A model generated the notes under the pieces. That model saw only the letters and a program-made list of their open reading frames with translations, was not told the DNA's origin and ran no database searches. 64,000 nucleotides of DNA, taken from the NCBI GenBank assembly GCA_018136815.1, contig CM030942.1, positions 3,724,574-3,788,573 of the forward strand. The letters run 5' to 3'. Source of the DNA: Isochrysis galbana (Eukaryota; Haptophyta; Isochrysidales; Isochrysidaceae). Shown here piece after piece: positions 1 to 12,000 of the stretch. The position numbers and the translations under genes are program-made. Positions within the stretch are counted from its first letter, which is position 1. Each line of letters begins with the position of its first letter.

Positions 1-3000
1 ATGCGCCAGGCCACATCAAGATGAGCACGATCACCAAGGCGCGAAGCTGGTAAAAGGCCGGCGACGCCGGATGGCCTTCAGTGGGGCACTCGATGTCGAG
101 GCTTTCAATCGCGAATTCGCGGTAGAGCTGGCGGTCCGAGTCGTCGACAAAGCGGCGGCAGTGCAAGGCGCTGAGGATGGATGAAGACACGCTCACGCAA
201 AAGAAGATACCGACCCAAAGTGCGAGGGGCATCACCTCGGCGACCGTTGTCTCCACGCACAGCCGCACAGAGCGCGCTGAGAATGCTTGGCCGCCGTCGG
301 TCGACCGCCCGGTGCGACAGAACCACCGGAACGTCCGCCACGTCCCCGCAGCGAGCAGCAACGAGATCGGAAAGCACGCCTTGAAGACCAAGAAATTAAA
401 GAGCCCGCCGATGCACGACGTTGGAACGAAAACGTCGCCAAAGATGTCCATGTAGACAACCTCGAGGGCTTGCAGCACAAACCTGTAAAGGCTCGGCATG
501 GTGAGGGAATACACCGGGCCGATCACCGAGGTAACTTGGACGAAACCAATCACGATCTTGAGCTTAGCCTCGAAATTAAAATCTTCCCACAGAGAACGGC
601 TGTACTGAAGCATGCGGCGCGCGCGCGGAGAGCTGCGGGATGCGAGCATGGCAATGGCACCCAACGAAACCGGTACCCCGATCAAGAGGCCGTACACTAG
701 GCTGTACCTGCTCGCAAGAGGGCACTTGGCGCAGCTCGCAGAGCGCCAGTCGAAGTAGTGGCTCTCCTCCAAGCAAAGCTGGCACAGCGGGCCCGAATTG
801 CCCGGATGGCAGTAGCCATCGCCATCATCGCCAACGATCGTCCCGCCGCGGCACGGGGTCGCGCCGTGCGGGCCCTCTTGGCACTTTTCGAAGGTGCGGG
901 CAGCCTCGGAGATGCGCCAGGTACCAGGTTCGAGGAAGAGGTACGGAAGCACGGTCGAACCGTACGGGCAGGAGGCGCCAGCCGGGCAGGGCCGGCAAGA
1001 GTCAGCATTGGGCACCAGCTCAAGCGAGGTGCGGTACCTCCCTGCCTCGCAAAGACCACATTCTGTATACGGAATGGTGGAATTGGTAAATGCCTCGCAC
1101 GGAAGACAGCTCTTGCGACCGCGTTGCGGCTGGTACGAGCCGGGGCGACAGTCGTCGCATGTGGCACTCGCAGCCCTCGGCTGCACAGTGCCCGCCATAC
1201 AAGACTCACAGCTCGCAAGCCCCAGCTCCCCTTTGAAATGGCCGGCCTTGCAAGCTACACAACCGCTCTGGAACACGTCGCTACCGCCCGCAATTACCGG
1301 CTCGTAACCACGATTGCACGTGCAACTCTTGGACGCGTTGTCGACGACGAGACTGTCCGGACACACAACCTCAACTCGGAGCGGTCCAATACGTGGTGTG
1401 GCACGCCGTCGATCATGTGGTCCGCTGCCCAAGTAGAGCTCGAGGTCGAAGACCCCCACACGCGTGGGTGTCACCACGGCGATATAGCGAGCCACGGCAG
1501 GCGAATTTACGGGCACATGCAGCGGGTCCTCCAAGCCCTCACCGTGCAACTTCGCAGAGAAACTTCGCGGATCCGGCAGCTCTTCACGACTCGTGGGTAG
1601 GGAGTGGTGCAACGGCAGACCCTCCACATCGCACGCAGTGAAGGAGATGTTCGTCGGGCTGCCAAATACTATAGCCAGCGGGCCGGCGCCCGCCAGCTGT
1701 TGCCGTGACACCATAGTCGCCTCCGTACCATTGGTCTCATTACACAAGGTTGCCGGAGGAACTATACTCCAAACGGTTTGTTCGGGCACAGTCCGCGCCA
1801 ACACTTCGACGGAGATTTCGACAGGCACGCTCGATGTCTTCATCTCGTCCGCCTGTGTGACGTTGATGAGCAGCTCAGCCGCATACCCCGCCTCAAACCC
1901 AGCTTCGGGAAGTGCGTACGCAGCAAGGGTCATCTTAACTCCCGCGCCGGACACGGCGCCGGCGGGAGCGGCTAGCGCAAGGAACTTGCCGACTTCGGCC
2001 GGCGACTGGTAAAGACTGGCGACTGACCAATTGGCGAACAACGGTCCAGACGGGTCTTGCGCAACGAGCAGGTCGGCGGTTCGGGCGAGCACCGCGCTCT
2101 CCGTTTTGATAAGCGAAAGCTTGATGATAGTGGTGCATTCGCAGCTGACGACCGACTGGCGTACGGGATCAACGTTAACAAACTCAAGGACGCTGTCGCG
2201 GAAGAAGGTGTCTGGCTGTTGCACCGTGAGAAACTCCTGTAGCCTCCGGGGACGCGGCGAGAGGACCCGCTCATGCACCGAACGCTCTAAGCTGGGCCGG
2301 GGCAATAGCAAAGCAGGGTTCGGCTCGACGTCATCTCCACTAGCTGGCCGCGGCCACATTGCGGACGCCTGGAATAGCGCCGATCCAAAGATGATGCTGC
2401 GCAAGGTGGAGCGAGCTTTGCCCCTCCGCTTTTGATGGGACCGGGGAGGCGCCTCACCGCCGGCGTGAGCACCTGATTGATCTACCACAGACGAGGCGCG
2501 CTCCTGAACGACCAACGCGCGTAAAGTGTCACGAGTAGCTTGGCCATGCTCGGGGTCAATGCTCTCCTCGAGGCCATCTCCAACGCTAGAGCAGGCACGT
2601 CCGCGGAGTTGGAGCCGGGTCCTAGCTGTCCGTAATACTGAGCGAGCGCTCAGATTGCCACCGGACACAGCCACTAAAGCACCAAGACTTTGTGCTGCAA
2701 GCAGTAGACTGACGTGCCGATATTCGCTCGCGTGCATGGCAATGGCCAGCCGGTCGTACAGCCCGCTGTCGATTAAGTCGCCTGGCGTCGTCTGGAAGAA
2801 CCTCGCGAAGGCGCACCCACCACGCGACGCATCATTCTCGTGGAGCATCACGATGCGCATCCCGATCGCTCGGGCGGCACGAACCTCGGCTGCTAGTGCC
2901 TGCCCACGGTCTCCTTGCCATGTCTCGGTGTTGAGGTAGAGCACGAAAATCTGGCCGGAGATATGAACGCGCGCCGACGGCGAACCTAAGTCATCAGCGC

Positions 3001-6000
3001 TGCCCGCCATGCCGCGGATGCTCCGTCGCAATGCCGTGGGCGGCACGGTGCGTACTGCGGGCTTCTGCTCGGTCCGAAAGCCGTTCGCCAGGTCGTACAC
3101 GACGGCCTCCGCCCCCGAGTTGTTGCGGGAGGCGTATAAGAAGGGAGGCCTCGAGGGGAAGTAGAGCTTTGAGAAGCTGAGCTCGTCGATGAGGCATAGC
3201 TCGACGCGCCGGAAGTTCCCTCGGCTACGTGCGGTGCTAGGATGGAGCGCGGGCGCTTGCTCCAAAGCCTGCACCTTGGTGTCTCTGGGCGTCGCGCCCG
3301 GCGTCACACCCTCGACCATGCTTGCGTACTGTGGGGTGTGGCTGAGCACTGTGCCCGCGATGAGCTTCAACGCGCAGAGCTGGAATTCCTTCACACGGTG
3401 CCATGCGATGGCCTCGCGTGGGGTGCCGTCGGGCTCATCGAAGACGAACTGCCGGTGGGAGCGAGGGCAGTCTTGTCTAGCTTGCTCGAGATCCGCGTAG
3501 CCGCCCTTAGTGACGTCGCCCTCGAGGACCAAGATGATTGGTTTGGCCATCTCTTTGGCAGCCGAGAGCTCACGATTGCAATTCGTTGAGGTAAAGTAGC
3601 CACGCGAGAGGAAGAGCAGGATGACACTTGATTCCTTGACATGGTGCTCCAAGGCGCCGATATCCTGTAGATCATCCACGTCGAGGAAGATGCGCAACTC
3701 TGGTAGGTGCAGCTGCATCTGACGCTTGATCGCGGCGACTTGGTCCTGCCCAGTACTCCAAACGTGGGAGAGGAACAGATGGAAACGGTGCTCCTTGCGA
3801 AGGGTAAGAACTGGAGGCTGCATCGTCTCCTTGAGGACAAAATCGCGATTTTGCGTGCCTTTCAGCCACTGCCATATCACAACAAGGGACACCATTGCGG
3901 CAAGGATGGTCACGATCACCACGATCAGGATGGCAATTTGCTCCGTCGAGGTGAATGCCAAAATAAGTGAGATGGGGTTTTGTCCGGAATCGTCTACCGG
4001 TAGGAAGACGCGGAAGCGCTCAAACATAAAGATGAAGGAATAGCCCAAGATGAGAACAAAAATAAGCACTTGTTCAGCCATGGAGAAGGCCGAGACGTCC
4101 CTCCGGGCGTAAGGATTAAGGATTGGCTGCAGCACCAAAAAGCTCAAGCAAAAGAAGAGGGCTACGATGAGCCGAATGAAGGCCATGCTCTCGGGGAATA
4201 CGAGCAGGACACCCGTGAGCACGAGGCGCCGGGCGTGCTCGACAAGACGCCACCAGTACCGGTTTGCGCGGTATTCGGCCCACAAGACCTTCGACGCCGT
4301 TGAGAGAGCGGTGGGCGTCCGCTTGGTGACGGCACGCCGCACGTAGAGAAGCAACAACGCGAACAGAGCGAGCGAGCCCGCGGGCCACACGACGAGGATG
4401 GCGATGGCCATGTGTCGCAATTGGGCGGCCTCACTTGAATCGCATTCAATGCCCGGACTCGCCCAAAGAAAGCTGCGGTATTCGATCGGGTCCGCTTGCG
4501 TTATGACTTGTCGGCAGTGGAATGCGCCAAATGCAACGGCTGACACTGTGGGGCATAGAATCACGATAATGTGCAGTGAAGGCGCCAAAGCATCAAGCAG
4601 CGCAGGCAGAACCGAGCCCGCAACCAAGGTCGTCGCGCGCAGCACTCTCCGAACAAAGCAAGTGCAGTAGATTCCTACAACAATCGCCATCGGGAAGTAT
4701 GCCGTGAGCAACATGTATTGAAGATACCCGCCCAAGCAAGCGTGAGGCATAAATGGCTCGCCCCAAATGTCAAGCTTGAACCAGCTTAGGATATTGATGA
4801 GGTCGCGTAAGGTTCGTGGCACATCAATCGAGTAAAAGGTGACTGCACCCGAAACCTGCGCGAAGCCAATGAGGATCCGGATCTTTGCGAGGAGATCGGT
4901 GGTCAAGGACGCCAATTTCAGATCCGAGACGGCCGCGTTTAAGCGAGGCGAGAGCCTCAGATGCAGCACGAGGCGAAGAAGCATCGATACGAGCAGCGGA
5001 GAGCCGATTAGCGCCACGTAGTTGACAACGTACCGCCCGGGCGCGAGGCATGCGATGCACTCTGCGCGGGCTGAAGAGAAGAAGTAGCCCCCTTTGCAAA
5101 CCTCACACCGGAAGCCCGAATGCCCATCGCGGCAGTAGCCGGCACCGTCGGTGCCAGCGTCATCGCCGCCTAAACACGGGGTTTTCGTACCCATTTGCGC
5201 ACATCGGTCAATCATATGTGCAGCGGGCGACAGGCGCCAAGTGCCAACGTTCAAGATCATCGTGGACAGGGTGGTCGCATTGAGCGGGCATTTTGCGTAG
5301 GGGTGGCATGGCCTGCACGTTTCCTGGCTCGCCGTCACGCGGATGGAGTCGCGGACCGTGCCACTGTCGCATTCGGTGCACGCGGTGAATGGAATGGTCG
5401 ACGTCGTCCGCGCCGGGCACAAGCGGCACTCGGCTTGGCCCTCCAATGGCTGGAAAGTGCTTGCGGAGCATGGGATACACGACGCGCCCCCGACGTCTGG
5501 TTGCATGCTGCCCGCGGGGCAAGGCATGCACTTGAGCGCGCCGACTAGGGGTTTGTAATAGCCTGGCTCGCATGGCTCGCAAGCAGAGGCCATCATGCTC
5601 TGCGCCAAGAGTGCGTCCACAGGCTGTCGGCCTACTCCGCAAGTGCACGTGTTCAACAGCGGATGAGGAACCAGACCTTCCGGACAGCTGACATCGATCT
5701 CGAGGGCACCGAGCTGCGGCGTGGCATCCACGCGGTCCGCATTGCCTGTGCCCAAAAAAAGCGCGACACTCGCCCTTCCGAGCACGTCGGCGCGTAGAAT
5801 GGCGGTGTATCGTCCATCGCCCGCGCTCCTCACATCGGCAGCCGTCGCGAGCCCTGACGGAATCCGCACAATCTGCGCAGAGAAGGCGCGAGCGTCCGGG
5901 AGCGCCCTTCGCCGGGTGGGAAGCGCGTGCTGCACCGCGAGCCCGTCGCGGTCGCATGCGGTAAAGGTGATTGATCGTTCCTCGCCAATCACCATGGGAA

Positions 6001-9000
6001 GCGTCCAGTCCGCCAGAATACCATTGGCGATAGGCCCGGCCTCGGCGCAGGGCGCGCCTTGTGGGACCCAGCCCCAAACGGTGTGGCTGGCCAACGTCGA
6101 CGCGAGGACGGTCGCGCTTACATCGACTGCGATGTGACTGCAGCCGGTCATGTTGGCCCCGCTGACATTGACGCCAATAGTGGTGCGGTGGCGTGTACCA
6201 CCCGATGTCTCCGCCAACGCCGCCGAGCTGAGCTCCAAAGGGATGCCCTCACTCACGAGCCCTACTGTCCGGAGCAGGGTCACAAGCCGCCCGCCCATGC
6301 CCGAGGGCAACGTCGCAGACCATGTCATGTCGGAATCGCCCAGGTCAGGCCACGACTCCGTGAACGTGAGGTTGATGCGGCGAGTGCCTGCCTCATTGCC
6401 CGGCTTTATTAGGACAGCTTCGAGCTCCTTAGCGCAGCGGCAGTGGACGGCCGCACGGCGGACTGGGTCGAGCGATAGCACCTCGACGGCGTCATCCGCC
6501 ACCACACGGGGGACCTTGATAGCGACGAAGTCGGTCAAATGGTTGCATCGACAGCCGACGCTGTCTATTGTGGCGTTGAGCACCACAGTCTCACACCCGT
6601 CGGTGCTCCATCCGAGCAGCTCCTCATCCCAGAAGCGACACTCGAGCGCCGCCTCACAACTGCTGTATCCCGCCTTCATCCGCTCAAAGAGCTCGCGCTG
6701 CGACGGCTGGCCGATGCAGTTTCGCTCTGCGTCGCCCGCGTTGGTCACAGGAAGGGCAAGAATGATCGGGTCGTCGTCGAATTGCGTTATTTTCGTGTCG
6801 TTGGCAAAGATGGAGAAGGAAACCGTTGGCCCGGCAAGACTTTCCGACCGGTTGTCTGAGCCGCCGTGCACGTTCCGGTTTGTCGTCCACATGGCGACCG
6901 TCACAGGGTTACCACTTTGCGCTTGTTGTGCGACACGCTCCGGCAGCTGGATGGTCGCGTTGGCGGCACCGCTGGTGTTATAGGTGAGCGTCGGTCGGTC
7001 CGTGCGCTGCACGGAAATGCTGAGCGAAGGCGCCACCACAGAGATGGGGCCGGTGGACTTCTGTGCCTCGGCAAGCAACGCCTGGAGCACAAGGGCGATG
7101 GTCTTGCGGACTTCCTCGCCTGCCTCCACGGCGTTTTGCGAAGTGGGCGCAGGATATTCATCTGCGGCCGCATCCAGCACGCTGCTAATGCCTTGCACCG
7201 CGCCCTCAATGACCGCGTAGCTTACGCTGCTAGTGCCGTTGTTCTGCAAGAGAACAACCTCGTCGATTTCCCCCAGGCGTTGAGCGATCCACTCGTCGTA
7301 GGGAAGCGGCGGGGGCGCCACGGGCGGAGACGCTGGCAGCGCGAGCGGTGGAGGCGGCACGGAAGAAGCAGGGCGAGGCGGCTGAGAGGGCGGCAAAGGA
7401 GGCCCACCCCTGAGCGGGGCGGGCGCCGGGAGCGGCGGCGGTGTGAACGGCACAACGGGCGGCAGATCGGCTTCGACCACCTCGGGCGGCGAGATGGCCG
7501 TAACGGGGATGCCTAAGGATGTCGACGCCGCGGCCGTAGACAAGTTTTCTGCCGAACTAGTAAGACGCGCGGCCTCCTGGCCGGGCTCCGCGAGCAGCTC
7601 AACAATGACCCTCACAGAGGCAGGCTCGAGCGAGAGGAGGACAAAGCTCTCCTTGATATCAAAAAGGTTGGCGACGGATGCGCGCAAGCTAGGCTCGTCG
7701 ATGTCCTCGATGTTTGCCTCCGCAGTGAATGAAAAGATGATACGCGTCCTGGTGTCGCTGAGCGGAGTCTCAGAAGGGCGCGGCGGGAACGAAGCGGGCT
7801 GGCTGGGTGGCGGTCTCTCGGGCGGCGACGATGACGGCGACGGCAGGGGCGGGGGTTGCAAGGGAGCTGGCGGTACCACTGGTGGAGCGGGCGGCGATGT
7901 TGGCGGCTTTTCCGGAAGCGGAGGTCCCAACGGGTGGGGCGGCTTTTGTGGTGAGGCGCCCATTGGTGGCGTTGCCCAAGTCAGCGGCGCATCGGGCGGC
8001 GCAGATGGCGGGGAATGTGGTTGCACGGGAGGCGGCGAAAATGGCGACGGAGGTGCCGGGTTTGTGGGGGATGGCGTCAGTGAAGCTGACGGAGGAGATA
8101 ATGGAAAATGCGGCTGCCGCGGCTCCGCTAGCGGCTGGTGCGGGGGTGGCGACAAAGGCAGTTGGGTGGGCGCCGACGCCGCCGGTCTAGGAGGCGACGG
8201 CCGCGGCGACTGTGGGGCCGGCGTTGCCGGCGGCGCCGCTGGTGGTTGAGGCAAGGGCGGTGGGAGCGGTGTCGGGGAGGTCGGCGGCAACGGAGAGGAC
8301 GGAGAAGGCGGCGGATCGGCTGGCGGCGGCGCGGTGGGAGGCAGCAACGGCGGGGGCGGCGAGGTTGGTGGGAGAGCGGGCGGGGCCGGAACGGGCGGTG
8401 GCAGCGGCGGTGGGGGGCAACCAAAGACAACCTGGCTAGACACGCATCGGTACATACCGTTGCGCATCTCGTATTTGCACGGCACGCAACCGTATGTGCA
8501 GTCGAAAGAATAGTCAGCTGGCGCCGACGTTACCGGGTCCACAAAGTGGCTTTCGCAATGCGCCAGATCCGACGGCATAAAAACTGGGGACGATGAGATG
8601 GTCAGCAGTGAGAAGCACCACTGGTCGTCCCGCGCTCCGCCAAGTCTTGTTTTGAGGACGGTGAAGTCGAGCTCGGGGCACGGTGCGCTCGGTGGGGGCG
8701 ACGCAGCTGGCGGCGGACCTGTTGGCGGCGCAAACGGCGGCGGCGGCGACACTACGGGTACAGGCGACGGCAAAGTGGGCGGAGGCGGCGCGGGCGGCGG
8801 TGGCGACGGTGGCCAGGGCGAGGGCGGAGGTGGCGCGGGCGAAGGCGAGGGCGGCGGTGGTTCGAACGGCGGCTGCGCCGGCGGCGGCTGCGCGGGCAGC
8901 GGTGGCGAGAACGGCGGTAGCGAGGGCGGCGGTAAGAAGGGGGGGGGCGGCACTGGCGGCAGTGGGGAGGGCGGAGGCGGCGGCGGCGCGGACGGCGGCT

Positions 9001-12000
9001 GCGTGGGCGGGGGTTGTATGGGAAGCGGCTGAGTGGGCGGCGGCGGCACGGGGGGCGGCGGCGCGGGCATCGGCGGCGTAGGAGGCGGCGGCGATGGCGG
9101 AGGCGGCGCGGGCGGAGGCGGCGCGGGCAGAGGCGGCGCAAGCGGCGGTGGCGACGGCGGCGGTGGTGACGGCGTAGGCGGCGCGGGCGGAGGCGAGGGC
9201 GGCAGCGGTACGAACGGCGGCTGCGCGGGCGGCGGCGGCGCGGGCGGCGGCGGCGCGGGCGGTGGAGGCCAAGACGGCGGCGCTGACGGCGGCGGCGAGG
9301 ACGGCGGCGGCGGAGCGGGCGGTGTGGGCGGCGAGGACGGCGGCGGCGGCCCGGATGGCGGCGGCGAAGGCGGCGGCGGCGTAGGCGGCGGCTGCGTAGG
9401 TGGCGGCGGCGCAGGCACCGGCAGCGCGGGCGCTGGAGGCAAGGGCTCGGGACGCGAGGGCGGCAGCGGTGGCGCAGGCTCGGGTCGCGAGGGCGGCGGC
9501 GGCGCGGGCGGCGGTGGAGATGGCGGAGGCGGCGCGGGCGGAGGCGGAGCGGGCGGCGGCGGCGAGGGCGGCGGTGGTGAGGGCGGAGGCGGCGCTGGTG
9601 GAGGCGGCGAGGGCGGTGGCGGTACAGGCGGCGGCGGCGAGGGCGGTGGCGGTACTGGCGGCGGCGGTACTGGCGGCGGCGGCGAGGGTGGAGGCGACGC
9701 GGGCGGCGGTGGCGACGGCGGCGGTAGAGACGGCGGCGGTGGCGACGGCGGAGGCGAAGCGGGCGGAGGCGGTACGAACGGCGGCTGCGCGGGCGGCGGC
9801 GGCGCGGGCGGCGGCGGCGCGGGCGGTGGAGGCCAAGACGGCGGCGCTGACGGCGGCGGCGAGGACGGCGGCGGCGGAGCGGGCGGTGTGGGCGGCGAGG
9901 ACGGCGGCGGCGGCCCGGATGGCGGCGGCGAAGGCGGCGGTGGCGAAGGTGGCGGCTGCGTAGGCGGCGGCGGCGCAGGCACCGGCAGCGCGGGCGTTGG
10001 AGGCAAGGGCTCGGGACGCGAGGGCGGCAGCGGTGGCGCAGGCTCGGGTCGCGAGGGCGGCGGCGGCGCGGGCGGCGGCGGAGATGGCGGAGGCGGCGCG
10101 GGCGGAGGCGGCGCGGGCGGCGGCGGCGAGGGCGGCGGTGGTGAGGGCGGAGGCGGCGCTGGTGGAGGCGGCGAGGGCGGTGGCGGTACAGGCGGCGGCG
10201 GCGAGGGCGGTGGCGGTACTGGCGGCGGCGGTACTGGCGGCGGCGGCGAGGGTGGAGGCGACGCGGGCGGCGGTAGCGACGGCGGCGGTAGAGACGGCGG
10301 CGGTGGCGACGGCGGAGGCGAAGCGGGCGGAGGCGGTACGAACGGCGGCTGCGCGGGCGGCGGCGGCGCGGGCGGCGGCGGCGCGGGCGGTGGAGGCCAA
10401 GACGGCGGCGCTGACGGCGGCGGCGAGGACGGCGGCGGCGGAGCGGGCGGTGTGGGCGGCGAGGACGGCGGCGGCGGCCCGGATGGCGGCGGCCCGGATG
10501 GCGGCGGCGAAGGCGGCGGTGGCGAAGGTGGCGGCTGCGTAGGCGGCGGCGGCGCAGGCACCGGCAGCGCGGGCGTTGGAGGCAAGGGCTCGGGACGCGA
10601 GGGCGGCAGCGGTGGCGCAGGCTCGGGTCGCGAGGGCGGCGGCGGCGCGGGCGGCGGCGGAGATGGCGGCGGTGGTGAGGGCGGAGGCGGCGCTGGTGGA
10701 GGCGGCGAGGGCGGTGGCGGTACAGGCGGCGGCGGCGAGGGCGGTGGCGGTACTGGCGGCGGCGGTACTGGCGGCGGCGGCGAGGGTGGAGGCGACGCGG
10801 GCGGCGGTAGCGACGGCGGCGGTAGAGACGGCGGCGGTGGCGACGGCGGAGGCGAAGCGGGCGGAGGCGGTACGAACGGCGGCTGCGCGGGCGGCGGCGG
10901 CGCGGGCGGCGGCGGCGCGGGCGGTGGAGGCCAAGACGGCGGCGCTGACGGCGGCGGCGAGGACGGCGGCGGCGGAGCGGGCGGTGTGGGCGGCGAGGAC
11001 GGCGGCGGCGGCCCGGATGGCGGCGGCGAAGGCGGCGGTGGCGAAGGTGGCGGCTGCGTAGGCGGCGGCGGCGCAGGCACCGGCAGCGCGGGCGCTGGAG
11101 GCAAGGGCTCGGGACGCGAGGGCGGCAGCGGTGGCGCAGGCTCCGGTCGCGAGGGCGGCGGCGGCGCGGGCGGCGGCGGAGATGGCGGAGGCGGCGCGGG
11201 CGGAGGCGGCGCGGGCGGCGGCGGCGAGGGCGGCGGTGGTGAGGGCGGGGGCGGCGCAGGCGGAGGCGGCGAGGGCGGTGGCGGTACAGGCGGCGGCGGC
11301 GAGGATGGTGGCGGTACCGGTGGCGGCGGTACTGGCGGCGGCTGCGCGGGCGATGGCTGCGCTGGCGTCGGCGGCGCTCGTGGGGCAGGCAGCGCAGGTG
11401 GTGGGTGAATGCACGAGTCGAAAAAGGGGCCACACTGGCCCGTTTGGCAAGAGGAAGGCTCGTTGACACAGTTGTTGTCATGCAAGAGCTTGCAGTAGTC
11501 GTAATTGGGGCATTCCGCACAACGGAGCTCGCCCGCGAGGTAGTCGCAGTCGACCGGAGGAGCCGGCGGGGAAGGCGGAACGGCTGGACCGGCCGCGAAC
11601 GGCGGCGCAACAGGTGGCGACGGGAGGCATATCATACTGTACGGCTCGCACGACCCGTCCATGCACCCGGCCGGCGAGCCTGTGCATGTGTCGTCGTAAG
11701 AAACCTTACAATGTTGGTAGTAGGCGCACTCTTCACAACGATACTCCAAGAACAAGCTGCAGTTGATTGGCGCAATCGGCAGGGGCGGGGGGACCGGGCT
11801 GACGATGACGAACGTACGTGGGCCGCAGTCGGTACAGTCGCTCCCGTACACACAGCTAGCCGACTGCGAGTTCGGCCCGCCGTCATCACACACGTTGTTG
11901 TTGGACGTAACGCAATCCTCGAAGCAAGTAGTCCGTGTGGGAGAAGGCGGTAAGATTGGCGGATTCGGCAGTCTAGGCGGGGCCCCTCCGCTCGCGCGCA

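Noticed and set aside
9033-11408. Plus-strand 791-codon glycine-rich ORF
   Set aside because: It is the exact antisense of the proline-rich part of the giant minus-strand gene. All six frames are open here because the DNA is almost only GGC/GCG-type triplets. The flanking cysteine-rich sequence makes sense only on the minus strand.
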